Made by a program: the position numbers and the translations under genes. A DNA stretch of 64,000 bases from Paludibacter sp. 47-17. Its GTDB lineage: Bacteria > Bacteroidota > Bacteroidia > Bacteroidales > Paludibacteraceae. The notes under the pieces are model-generated. The model saw nothing but the letters and a program-made list of their open reading frames with translations. It had not been told where the DNA came from and made no database searches. The stretch is from positions 124,001 through 188,000 of the forward strand of contig MKVT01000001.1 of assembly GCA_001898935.1 (NCBI GenBank), written 5' to 3'. Below, one piece after another: positions 8,814 through 16,886 of the stretch (positions are counted from its first letter, which is position 1; each line of letters opens with the position of its first letter).

Positions 8814-9953
8814 ATGAAAAAAATGCTATTCGCTGTTGCTGCAATGGCCCTGCTGTTTCAGGCCTGCGGTAAAAAAGAAGAAAAAACAGTGTCGGGGCTG
8901 TTGCGGTCCGATTTTCAGACGGTAATCAACGGAACCGATTCGATCGATCTTTGGGTGCTTACGAATGCAGCGGGCGCCGAAGTGGCTATTACCAATTTCG
9001 GCGGGCGTATTGTATCGGTCATGGTGCCCGATAAGAACGGAGTGATGCAGGATGTGGTACTTGGTTACGATTCGATCGGCGGGTATCTGAACAATCAGGG
9101 CGATTTTGGGGCCACAATCGGCCGTTATGCCAATCGTATTCATCAGGGCCGGTTTGTGCTCGATGGCGATACCATCCAGCTTCCGCAGAATAATTTCGGA
9201 CATTGCCTGCACGGTGGTCCCGAAGGCTGGCAATACAAAGTGTTCAAGCAGGTTCGTCAGCCCGATGCCGCAACGCTGGAGATGACGCTGGTTTCGCCCG
9301 ACGGGGATATGAATTTCCCGGGCACTGTAACCACTACGGTTACGTTCAGACTCACCGACGATAATGCCATCGATATTCAGTTCAATGCCACCACCGATAA
9401 AAAGACGATTATCAACATGTGCAACCATTCCTATTTCAACTTATCGGGCAATCCGGCAAATGCGATCACCGACCACCTGCTGTACGTGAATGCTGCGCGG
9501 TTTACTCCGGTGGATAGCACGTTTATGACCACGGGTGCTATCGATTCGGTGAAGGCTACTCCGATGGATTTCACGGTGGTTAAGGCTATTGGCGCCGAGA
9601 TCGATAATTACGATTACCTGCAGTTGAAGAACGGCAATGGTTACGATCACAACTGGGTGCTCGACACCGGCAACGATCTGGCTCAGCTGGCGGCCAGCCT
9701 GGTGTCGCCGGTAAGTGGTATTAAGCTCGAAGTGTATACCAACGAGCCGGGGATTCAGGTGTATACCGGAAACTTCCTGGATGGAACGCTGACGGGAAAG
9801 AAAGGCATTGTATATCAGCAGCGTGCGGCTGTATGCCTCGAAACGCAGCATTACCCCGACAGTCCTAATAAGGCCGGTTGGCCTTCGGTGGTGTTGGAGC
9901 CGGGCCAGACCTACAACAGCCGGGTGATTTATAAATTCAGCGTTGAACAGTAA
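8814..9953 (+). CDS. galM: aldose 1-epimerase (mutarotase), exported
   Basis: Aldose 1-epimerases interconvert the anomers of free sugars. Here the job is probably to mutarotate arabinose or xylose for the adjacent symporter and isomerase. The 379-residue protein has a GalM fold: GATIGRYANRIHQGRFVLDG, NNFGHCLHGGPEGW, the catalytic His region MCNHSYFNLSG and the catalytic Glu near VCLETQHYPDSPN. The N-terminus (MKKMLFAVAAMALLFQAC) is a signal peptide with a probable lipoprotein cysteine at residue 18, so it likely acts in the periplasm. It is first in galM-symporter-araR and 22 nt upstream of the symporter. Confidence 0.93.
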   Translation: MKKMLFAVAAMALLFQACGKKEEKTVSGLLRSDFQTVINGTDSIDLWVLTNAAGAEVAITNFGGRIVSVMVPDKNGVMQDVVLGYDSIGGYLNNQGDFGATIGRYANRIHQGRFVLDGDTIQLPQNNFGHCLHGGPEGWQYKVFKQVRQPDAATLEMTLVSPDGDMNFPGTVTTTVTFRLTDDNAIDIQFNATTDKKTIINMCNHSYFNLSGNPANAITDHLLYVNAARFTPVDSTFMTTGAIDSVKATPMDFTVVKAIGAEIDNYDYLQLKNGNGYDHNWVLDTGNDLAQLAASLVSPVSGIKLEVYTNEPGIQVYTGNFLDGTLTGKKGIVYQQRAAVCLETQHYPDSPNKAGWPSVVLEPGQTYNSRVIYKFSVEQ

Positions 9954-9975
9954 TTTCTAACATCAAAATTAAGAT

Positions 9976-11655
9976 ATGGAACTATTAGATTGGATTGTTA
10001 TCGGTGTATTTGCGTTGGCGCTCATCGGTATTGTGGTTTGGGTAATGAGCCAGAAGCAGAACAGCTCGGGCGATTATTTTCTGGCGGGGCGCGATGCTAC
10101 CTGGATCGCTATCGGAGCTTCGATTTTTGCGTCCAACATCGGATCGGAGCACTTAATCGGGCTGGCCGGTGCAGGTGCTGCCAGTGGGATGGCGATGGCG
10201 CACTGGGAAATTCAGGGATGGATGATCCTGATCCTGGGTTGGGTGTTCGTGCCGTTTTACTCGCGGAGTATGGTGCTCACGATGCCCGAGTTTCTCGAAC
10301 GCCGGTACAACCCGCAGTCGCGTACGATACTTTCGGTGATTTCGCTGATTAGTTATGTGCTTACCAAAGTGGCTGTAACGGTATATGCCGGAGGGCTGGT
10401 TTTCCAACAGGTATTTGGGATAAAAGAGTTGTGGGGGATCGATTTCTTCTGGATTGCCGCCATTGGTTTGGTGTTGATTACGGCTCTTTATACTGTAATC
10501 GGTGGTATGAAGTCGGTATTGTATACTTCGGTGCTTCAGACGCCTATTCTGTTGCTGGGCTCGCTTATTATTGTAGTGCTCGGTTTGCGTGAACTGGGCG
10601 GTTGGGACGAAATGATGGCTATTGCCCGCGCTACTCCGGTGAACGACTATGGCGATTCGATGGCCAACCTGATCCGCAGCAACAGCGACGCCAACTTCCC
10701 CTGGCTGGGTGTGTTTATCGGTTCGTCGATTATTGGGTTCTGGTATTGGTGTACCGACCAGTACATCGTGCAGCGTGTGCTTTCGGGTAAAGATGAGACC
10801 CAGGCCCGCAGAGGAACTATTTTTGGCGCTTACCTGAAACTTACTCCGGTGTTTATCTTCCTGATCCCGGGTATGATTGCTTATGCACTGCATGTTAAAA
10901 CAGGTACTTTCCTGCCGGAGCTTGCCAACGGCAATGTGAATTCCGATGCAGCTTTCCCTACTCTGGTGGCAAAAATTCTTCCTGCCGGATTGAAGGGATT
11001 GGTAGTTGCCGGTATCCTGGCTGCTCTTATGAGTTCGCTGGCTTCGCTGTTCAACTCTTCGGCGATGTTGTTTACCATCGATTTTTACAAACGATTTAAG
11101 CCGCAGGCATCCGAAAAACAATTGCTTCACACGGGTCGTGTGGCTACCGTGGTGATTGTGATTTTGGGTATTCTCTGGATTCCGGTAATGAAGAGTGTAG
11201 GCGATGTGCTGTATGCTTACCTGCAGGATGTGCAGTCGGTGCTGGCGCCGGGTATTGCTGCCGCCTTCCTGCTGGGAGTGGTTTCGAAACGGATTACGCC
11301 TGCTGCCGGATTGTGGGGATTGATTTCCGGTTTCGTGGTAGGTTTGACCCGTTTGGGTGCGAAAGTGTACTATTCGATGTCGGCAGCTCCTTCCGAGACC
11401 TGGTTCAAGGATTTGTTCTACGACGTCAACTGGTTATTCTTCAGCGGTGGAATGTTTGCTTTCAGCATTTTGGTAATGATTGTCGTGAGTATGTTTACCA
11501 AAGCAGCTCCCGAAGCGCAGTTGCGCGGACTGACATTCGGCTCGGTTTCGGCCGAAGATAAGGCGGTTACACGTGCCAGCTGGGGCAAATGGGATATTAT
11601 TCACACGGTAATCATTATTGGTATCACAGTAGCATTCTATATCTATTTCTGGTAA
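9976..11655 (+). CDS. sodium/sugar symporter, SSS family (SGLT-like)
   Basis: The 559-residue integral inner-membrane protein has about 13-14 hydrophobic segments. SSS/SGLT hallmarks include DYFLAGRDATWIAIGASIFASNIGSEHLIGLAG near the N-terminus and ITALYTVIGGMKSVLYTSVLQ. WYWCTDQYIVQRVLSGKDETQARRGT and ALMSSLASLFNSSAMLFTIDFYKRF are also present. These mark sodium-coupled monosaccharide transporters. The setting between galM and araR, opposite araDAB, makes L-arabinose the most likely substrate; xylose or galactose remain possible. A strong hairpin follows its stop codon and precedes araR. Confidence 0.93.
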   Translation: MELLDWIVIGVFALALIGIVVWVMSQKQNSSGDYFLAGRDATWIAIGASIFASNIGSEHLIGLAGAGAASGMAMAHWEIQGWMILILGWVFVPFYSRSMVLTMPEFLERRYNPQSRTILSVISLISYVLTKVAVTVYAGGLVFQQVFGIKELWGIDFFWIAAIGLVLITALYTVIGGMKSVLYTSVLQTPILLLGSLIIVVLGLRELGGWDEMMAIARATPVNDYGDSMANLIRSNSDANFPWLGVFIGSSIIGFWYWCTDQYIVQRVLSGKDETQARRGTIFGAYLKLTPVFIFLIPGMIAYALHVKTGTFLPELANGNVNSDAAFPTLVAKILPAGLKGLVVAGILAALMSSLASLFNSSAMLFTIDFYKRFKPQASEKQLLHTGRVATVVIVILGILWIPVMKSVGDVLYAYLQDVQSVLAPGIAAAFLLGVVSKRITPAAGLWGLISGFVVGLTRLGAKVYYSMSAAPSETWFKDLFYDVNWLFFSGGMFAFSILVMIVVSMFTKAAPEAQLRGLTFGSVSAEDKAVTRASWGKWDIIHTVIIIGITVAFYIYFW

Positions 11656-11671
11656 TAATGTCCAATAAAAT

Positions 11672-11711
11672 CAACTTCATCCCGGCGATTTTCTTCAACG
11701 GGATGAAGTTG
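11672..11711 (+). promoter_or_regulatory. 13-bp perfect intercistronic hairpin before araR
   Basis: Positions 11672-11684 (CAACTTCATCCCG) pair perfectly with 11699-11711, leaving a 14-nt loop. The stem ends 10 nt before the araR ATG and has no U-tract. It is better explained as an mRNA processing, stability or ribosome-access element than as a terminator. Confidence 0.6.
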
Positions 11712-11721
11712 CTGTATATGC

Positions 11722-12375
11722 ATGACAACTGAAAGTTATTATAGTTCACAGGACAGTCATTTAGTGGCCGTCGATTGTATCATTCTTGGTTTTCAGAACA
11801 ACGAAATCCGTTTGCTGGCCCACCCCCGCGCCATGGAACCGGCCAAAGGAGGATTGTCGCTGATGGGTGGATTCGTGCGTAGCAATGAATCGCTCAACGA
11901 TGCAGCCATTCGTGTGTTGACCGATCTCACCGGATTGGAAAATATTTTCATGGAACAGGTAGGGATGTACGGCGAAGTGAACCGTGACCCGGGCCGGCGT
12001 GTGATTTCCTGTGCCTATTACGCCCTGATCGATATTAATACATCCGATCAGTCGTTGCTCGAACGCCACAATGCATCGTGGATGAATATTCACCAGGCAG
12101 GCGAACTCATTTTCGACCATTCGCAAATGGTACTCGACGCGTTGAATATTCTTCGCCGTAAAGCAGCCATCGAACCCATCGGCCTGAACTTTTTACCTCA
12201 AAAGTTTACGCTCACTCACCTTCAGTCGCTCTACGAAGCCATCTACGATCAGCCGCTCGATAAACGTAACTTTCGCAAGCGTATGCTCGGTTTCGATTTT
12301 CTGGAAAAGCTCGACGAAGTGGATAAATCGGGTTCGAAAAAAGGTGCTTATTATTACCGGTTTCGCAACGACTAA
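11722..12375 (+). CDS. araR: Nudix-type transcriptional regulator of arabinose use (AraR)
   Basis: The 217-residue protein joins an N-terminal Nudix-like domain (residues about 10-140: VAVDCIILGF, RLLAHPRAMEPAKGGLSLMGGFVR) to a C-terminal winged helix (about 150-217: FTLTHLQSLYEAIYDQPLDKR, NFRKRMLGFDFLEKL). The Nudix catalytic box is not conserved, as in the NrtR/AraR family, where the domain senses a ligand. Bacteroidota AraR proteins of this type repress arabinose genes and release DNA on binding arabinose. Its place after galM-symporter and opposite araDAB supports that role. The likely operators are at 8528-8546 and 8689-8707. Confidence 0.85.
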   Translation: MTTESYYSSQDSHLVAVDCIILGFQNNEIRLLAHPRAMEPAKGGLSLMGGFVRSNESLNDAAIRVLTDLTGLENIFMEQVGMYGEVNRDPGRRVISCAYYALIDINTSDQSLLERHNASWMNIHQAGELIFDHSQMVLDALNILRRKAAIEPIGLNFLPQKFTLTHLQSLYEAIYDQPLDKRNFRKRMLGFDFLEKLDEVDKSGSKKGAYYYRFRND

Positions 12376-12426
12376 AAACAAAAGCTATTTTTGCTGGAAA
12401 AGCTTTCCGAATGCAGCTTTTGTTTT
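12375..12426. terminator. 12-bp hairpin at the araR / Memo convergent junction
   Basis: AAAACAAAAGCT (12375-12386) pairs perfectly with AGCTTTTGTTTT (12415-12426). The second arm ends in T-rich sequence on the plus strand. The hairpin lies mostly inside the 3' end of the opposing Memo gene and probably serves both genes. Confidence 0.5.
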
Positions 12427-13347
12427 ATCCATCAGCGATGGTTCGGCGGCATGATGGACGTGCGGCATCGCATCCTCCTGGTGAAGCAGTGCCAGTGCTC
12501 TGTAGCCGGTTACTTTTTCGTAATTCCCGTAATAGGGGATATCGCCGGAGTTGCACTGATCGATCGGTTGATATACCAAATGGTGGTTGGTAGTGGTCAT
12601 GTACAGCAAGGTAAGCACAGCCGACCAGCTGTACAGACTGGTGTGAAAGCCCGGCATATTTCGTTTCTCATGTTTTTCGAGTACCCGCATCAATTTTTCG
12701 GGTTTGTTCGACACAATGGCCAGCTCGGTTTCCTCGTCGACCCTTCGGGCAGTGCTGGCCGGCAGCAGGCACGAAAAGTCGGTGCTGATAACGAATAAGT
12801 TATCGGAATTCAATTCGGGCTGTAAGACCTCGGCCAGTTTTTTACATATGGCGGGAGTATGGGTTCCCAGTACAATAGGAACCACTTTAAACGGTTTGTT
12901 TAAGCGATGAAGCAGGAAAGGAAGCTGCACTTCGATGCTGTGTTCGTGAAAATGAGGCGTTCGTGCATCCGTAAATAAGGAAGGGTTGTCGTTCACCAGT
13001 TTTTTGCCAAACAACAGATCCACTTCGGCGATACCATTGGGGACCACATAATCGCCATCGCAAAACACCGACGCGCCCATAAAGTTGTCGAGGTGCGAAC
13101 TTGCCAGGATAAAAACCCGGTTGAATTTTTTGTCGGAATCGACCTGGTTGTAAGCCGAGGCAGCGATTTTTCCCGAAAACATATAGCCCGAATTGGGCGA
13201 AATGATGGCTAATGCATTGCCGTGCCTTTGCTGTACAGCCCCTTCGAACAAACGGTCGAGTTCCGAGTTCAGCTCTTTCTGTCCCGATGGATAGAACTGA
13301 CCAGCTACTGATGCAAATCGGTTGGTTGATTTGTTCCCTGTGCTCAT
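12385..13347 (-). CDS. Memo-family protein with substituted metal ligands
   Basis: The 320-residue protein is a member of the Memo (AmmeMemoRadiSam system protein B) family. It shows FASVAGQFYP at the N-terminus and the very conserved EHSIEVQLPFLLHRL. The fold is related to extradiol dioxygenases and class III aromatic ring-opening enzymes. Two of the three family metal ligands appear replaced: the PHAGY motif reads PNSGY (N52), and the DFxH motif reads DFSC (C193). The SSH histidine (H85) is kept. No AMMECR1 or radical-SAM partner is adjacent. The gene overlaps the DUF4403-like gene by 4 nt, so the two are co-transcribed. The biochemical role is unknown. Confidence 0.8.
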   Translation of the reverse strand: MSTGNKSTNRFASVAGQFYPSGQKELNSELDRLFEGAVQQRHGNALAIISPNSGYMFSGKIAASAYNQVDSDKKFNRVFILASSHLDNFMGASVFCDGDYVVPNGIAEVDLLFGKKLVNDNPSLFTDARTPHFHEHSIEVQLPFLLHRLNKPFKVVPIVLGTHTPAICKKLAEVLQPELNSDNLFVISTDFSCLLPASTARRVDEETELAIVSNKPEKLMRVLEKHEKRNMPGFHTSLYSWSAVLTLLYMTTTNHHLVYQPIDQCNSGDIPYYGNYEKVTGYRALALLHQEDAMPHVHHAAEPSLMDKTKAAFGKLFQQK

Positions 13348-14735
13348 AGTTGCAGATCGTCGACTATTAAACCTACGTTTCCTTTCAGATTAGCCTGAAG
13401 CCTTACGGCTCCGGGTACCAGGTGAAGACCTGTTACGGTGATTGCATTCAATTGTCCTTTCAGCGCTACCCCTTTGTAAACCGGATAACTGGCCAGCATT
13501 TTATTGGCTTCTTTTTGGGCGTATTCGAGTTCGTTTTTAACGGGATAACTCAGGAAAGGTGTAATCTTTTTGATTATCAGTCCATTCAGCAGCCAGTTGG
13601 CCGATTTGACGAGCGCATTTTTCGTGTTGATGTCGAATTCCGGGTTTTGTACTTCGACGGCTACTTTTTCGGCATTATACACCATATCGCCCGTAAAGTA
13701 TATCTTACCCTTTATTGATCCGACGACGTCGGCTTCCACAACGGCTTTCCCGTTTCTGCCGAAAATATTCAGATCGGTAATGGTGATGTTTTTCTTGCCG
13801 TCGGCGAAGCTTTTGTTCACCAATTGTGCTTTGGCCATGGCAGCTATTTCGGCAAAGGTAGCGTCGGCTGCAATATTGAGGTTAAATTCGCCCGGCCGGG
13901 TGGTGGTATTTTTTAAGGCAGGCAGGGGGAGGGCCTGGGTAAGGGCAGGTTGTGCGCCCATAAGCGATTCAATCCGGGCTTGTAGCCAAACCGTGAGTTT
14001 CAGTTTCTGATCGTGGGTTTCGAAGGGTGAAACCAGCACCTCTTTGGGGGTGATTTTCAGCCACAGATGATTTTCGCTGCTCATGAGCATCGGTTTTTGC
14101 ATTTCGCTCCACGCCAATGCAGCATAGTGTTTTAAATCGACCATACCGGCGAGTACCTGATCGATTTGTTTGGTAATCAGTTGCTGACTTTCCTGTAAAG
14201 CATAGTTGGCGATGGGTGTTACCGGTACGGTTACGCCCAGGATATTCAGTCGCGGTGTTTCGATCCACAGGTAGCCTTTGGAGCTGGTATGCGCAATCAG
14301 TTTCCAATCGCGGCCCAGGTCGATACGGGTGGCAAAATTGAGGGCGATGGTTCCGTTCGCTTCATAATCGTCGCCCACGGTAAATCCGAATCGTTGGGCT
14401 TTCCATCCAAAACGCGACCAGATTTTCAGGGGCACGCGGTATTCGATGAGGTTGTTGCGTACCGTGAAGCTAAAGTTGTTTGCTTTCCAAACCTTTACGC
14501 TCAGATCCTGATTGTTCAATTTGTCGCCTTCGAAAAGCAGGCCCTTCATTTCGCGGTTCAGGGCGGTTTCCAGTTTTTTGAGGTCGATTTCGATCGTGAG
14601 CGGAAGCTGTGAAATGGCGGGCTGCAGGGGAGCCGGAATATATGTTTCAATAGGTTTTTCTACCTGTATTGATTTACAGGAGGATAGCTGGAATAGGGCG
14701 GTAGCTATGGAAAGGAAAAGAGCAAGCTTTTTCAT
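13344..14735 (-). CDS. DUF4403-type lipoprotein with lipid-binding-like repeats
   Basis: The start is ATG 14735 (MKKLALFLSIATALFQLSSCKS), which gives a lipoprotein signal with a clear lipobox; a longer frame upstream lacks support. The 463-residue mature protein is rich in beta-strands, with repeated LPLTIEIDLKKLETALN and IGVTVP-like elements. WLQARIESLMG follows. It matches the DUF4403 family, which is thought to resemble BPI/SMP-like lipid-carrying folds. Function is unknown. It has its own -7 box and is translationally coupled to the Memo-like gene. Confidence 0.75.
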   Translation of the reverse strand: MKKLALFLSIATALFQLSSCKSIQVEKPIETYIPAPLQPAISQLPLTIEIDLKKLETALNREMKGLLFEGDKLNNQDLSVKVWKANNFSFTVRNNLIEYRVPLKIWSRFGWKAQRFGFTVGDDYEANGTIALNFATRIDLGRDWKLIAHTSSKGYLWIETPRLNILGVTVPVTPIANYALQESQQLITKQIDQVLAGMVDLKHYAALAWSEMQKPMLMSSENHLWLKITPKEVLVSPFETHDQKLKLTVWLQARIESLMGAQPALTQALPLPALKNTTTRPGEFNLNIAADATFAEIAAMAKAQLVNKSFADGKKNITITDLNIFGRNGKAVVEADVVGSIKGKIYFTGDMVYNAEKVAVEVQNPEFDINTKNALVKSANWLLNGLIIKKITPFLSYPVKNELEYAQKEANKMLASYPVYKGVALKGQLNAITVTGLHLVPGAVRLQANLKGNVGLIVDDLQL

Positions 14736-14759
14736 GGAAATATATACATACATTTGTTG

Positions 14760-14767
14760 CAAAGATA
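14760..14767 (-). promoter_or_regulatory. -7 box for the DUF4403/Memo operon
   Basis: TATCTTTG on the minus strand, 24 nt upstream of ATG 14735, supports the shorter start chosen for that gene. Confidence 0.6.
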
Positions 14768-14832
14768 AACGATTTTTAGACACTGCAATCACTGGATGGA
14801 ATATTTTTTTTTGGCGTAAGTTTTTAAAAATG

Positions 14833-14840
14833 TACCTTTG
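14833..14840 (+). promoter_or_regulatory. -7 box of the EamA transporter
   Basis: TACCTTTG matches TAnnTTTG and lies 20 nt before the GTG start at 14861. Confidence 0.6.
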
Positions 14841-14860
14841 CAGGTTCAAATAAAGTAATT

Positions 14861-15781
14861 GTGAAGAATCCAAAGCTTTTGGGGCATAGCGCTCTTTTTA
14901 TTGCCAATTTGATTTTTGGTGTCAATAATCCGGTGGCACGTATGTTGATGCCGGAGGTGATCGATCCGAATGCACTCACTTTTTTTCGTTTTTCGGGTGG
15001 AATGGTGCTGTTTTGGCTGGCTTCATTGTTTGTGAAAAAAGAACGGGTCGCATTGAAAGATAAAGGCTTGCTATTGCTGGCTTCGGTATTTGCACTTACC
15101 CTGAATCAATTGCCGTTTTTTTACGGGCTCTCGCTTACTTCGCCCATCGATGCGTCGATCGTGGTGACCATGTTGCCCATCGCGACCATGATTCTGGCGG
15201 CTGTGTTCCTGAAAGAACCGATTACGCAGATGAAGGTGATCGGGGTGTTGGTGGGGGCTTCGGGCGCCCTGCTCATCGTATTTAATTCGGCCCAGCAATC
15301 ATCGGGTACAGGCAATATGACGGGGAATCTGATCGTGTTTTTGGCCGTTATTTCGTTTGGTTTATACCTTACCTTGTTTAAGAGCCTTATTTCCCGTTAC
15401 CATCCGGTGACCGTTATGAAGTGGATGTTTTTATGGGCAACGCTTACCGGACTTCCCTTTTGTTATTCGTCGGTTGCGGGTGTCGAACTCAGCGGGCTCC
15501 GGGCCGAGGTATGGCTGAGTATCGGTTTTGTGGTGGTTTTCGCCACATTTTTCGGTTATCTGTTGTTGCCGGTGGGTCAGAAAGTGTTGCGACCCACCAC
15601 CTTGAGTATGTACAATTACATGCAGCCGGTAGTGGCTTCCATTGTTGCCATAGCGGTTGGTCTCGATTCGTTTGGCTATCAGCAGGGCTTGGCCGGGTTG
15701 CTGGTTTTTGCGGGTGTTTATATTGTTACGCAAAGTAAATCGCGGGCGCAACTCGAAGCCGAAAAACAGCTTAAGGGTTGA
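14861..15781 (+). CDS. EamA/DMT-superfamily membrane transporter
   Basis: The 306-residue inner-membrane protein has ten predicted hydrophobic helices in two EamA repeats. Repeat 1 includes LFIANLIFGVNNPVARMLMP and PFFYGLSLTSPIDASIVVTM. Repeat 2 includes FCYSSVAGVELSGL and TLSMYNYMQPVVASIVAIAV. The start is GTG, placed by the promoter just upstream and by the first helix; no upstream ATG is in frame. Members export or import metabolites such as amino acids or purines. The substrate is not predictable. The 3' end overlaps the convergent AraC gene by 11 nt. Confidence 0.88.
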   Translation: MKNPKLLGHSALFIANLIFGVNNPVARMLMPEVIDPNALTFFRFSGGMVLFWLASLFVKKERVALKDKGLLLLASVFALTLNQLPFFYGLSLTSPIDASIVVTMLPIATMILAAVFLKEPITQMKVIGVLVGASGALLIVFNSAQQSSGTGNMTGNLIVFLAVISFGLYLTLFKSLISRYHPVTVMKWMFLWATLTGLPFCYSSVAGVELSGLRAEVWLSIGFVVVFATFFGYLLLPVGQKVLRPTTLSMYNYMQPVVASIVAIAVGLDSFGYQQGLAGLLVFAGVYIVTQSKSRAQLEAEKQLKG

Positions 15782-16658
15782 ATTTGGTACGTCGTCCCGA
15801 GTTTTTCATCTGATTTTTATACGTGCCCGGCGATATGCCTGTTTCTTTTTTAAACAGGCGGTTGAAGTAGCTGATGTTTTCGAATCCGAGCTGATAGGCG
15901 GTGGTGGCTATTGGTTCCTGGTTGATGAGCAACCGGAGCTGGGCCGATTCAATTTTTTTTCGGATGATGTACCGGGCCGGCGTGGTATGGAGTTCGTTTT
16001 TGAATAAACGGATAAAATGGTCTTTACTCAGGTGGCAGCTTTCGGCCAGGGTGTCGATGGCTATGGTTTCGTTGCTATGGTTGTGGATGTACTGGAGTAC
16101 GGTTTCGATCCGGTTGTCGATTTGCTGATGCAGCGGTTGGGCTTCGAGCAGGAAACGCGACAGCAACTGCCTGAGAATTCCGCTGTTTTCCATCTCGCTG
16201 GCTTCGGGGTGTTGCTGGAAGCGGGAGATGTTTTTGGAGGTCAGGCTGCTTTTGTCCTGCAGTCGCGGGTCGTACTGCAGGATTTCGCGACCGGGGTTGA
16301 TGGTGACCAGCCGGCGGATGATCTGCATGTCGTAGGGTTGGGCTTTTACTTCGACCGGAAATCGATACCGGTCAAAGAGCCGCTGACGTTCGCCGGGTTG
16401 TTCGTACAAATGGATATAATACAACTCCAGTATTCCGTCGCAGGCGTAGCCGTGCGTTACGTAGGCCGGGGTGAGGTAGAGGTAGCCGGGTTTCATTTCG
16501 TAAATCTTATCGCCGTGAATCAGCCTGGCATTACCGCTTTTTACGTAATGGAGCCGTGTAAACGGACTGCAGACGTTGCTGAAATTCCAGTCGGCATGAT
16601 GAAAAGCAAAGCCGGTGTGCAAAACAACAAATTCTTTATTTACCGAATCCTGAATCAT
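15771..16658 (-). CDS. AraC-family transcriptional regulator, likely of the uxa operon
   Basis: The 295-residue protein has an N-terminal cupin ligand-binding domain (about 10-120: LHYVKSGNARLIHGDKIYEM, YLYLTPAYVTHGYACDGI). The C-terminal AraC DNA-binding domain spans about 185-285 (IDTLAESCHLSKDHFIRLFK, AYQLGFENISYFNRLFKKET). It is divergent from uxaB-uxaA. A TCGATAT direct repeat with AraC-like geometry lies in the gap, so it probably activates uxaB in response to a uronate or its breakdown product. Its own -7 candidate (TAAATTTG, 16663-16670 minus) is almost on the start codon, suggesting a leaderless or very short-leader mRNA. Confidence 0.85.
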   Translation of the reverse strand: MIQDSVNKEFVVLHTGFAFHHADWNFSNVCSPFTRLHYVKSGNARLIHGDKIYEMKPGYLYLTPAYVTHGYACDGILELYYIHLYEQPGERQRLFDRYRFPVEVKAQPYDMQIIRRLVTINPGREILQYDPRLQDKSSLTSKNISRFQQHPEASEMENSGILRQLLSRFLLEAQPLHQQIDNRIETVLQYIHNHSNETIAIDTLAESCHLSKDHFIRLFKNELHTTPARYIIRKKIESAQLRLLINQEPIATTAYQLGFENISYFNRLFKKETGISPGTYKNQMKNSGRRTKFNP

Positions 16659-16679
16659 GGTGCAAATTTAATTCAAATG

Positions 16680-16744
16680 TCGATATTGTGCAATAATTCA
16701 TCGATATCTAATAAAAGAATTATTTCTTTAATTGAGTACCTTTG
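16680..16744 (+). promoter_or_regulatory. uxaB promoter with AraC-type direct repeat
   Basis: TCGATAT occurs at 16680-16686 and 16701-16707, exactly 21 bp apart. The second octamer ends at 16708, and 28 bp later TACCTTTG (16737-16744) is the -7 box. A long leader of about 135 nt, holding the perfect palindrome at 16765-16774 (five C then five G), precedes the uxaB ATG. The site is likely bound by the divergent AraC regulator. Confidence 0.65.
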
Positions 16745-16886
16745 CCGTCGATTTCAGGAAGGTTCCCCCGGGGGTGTTGCACGATAGGATGTTGCGGGAG
16801 ATGAGCCAGGCCTGAAGGTTTCGGTTCGAAGGTTTGCCTCCGGGCATCGTAAAGTATATAGTTTTAAGGTATAAATCAGTAGTTAA

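Noticed and set aside
13344-14873. Longer frame for the DUF4403-type protein starting at 14873
   Set aside because: The extra 46 residues run through the -7 box and hide the lipoprotein signal; ATG 14735 gives a clean lipobox.
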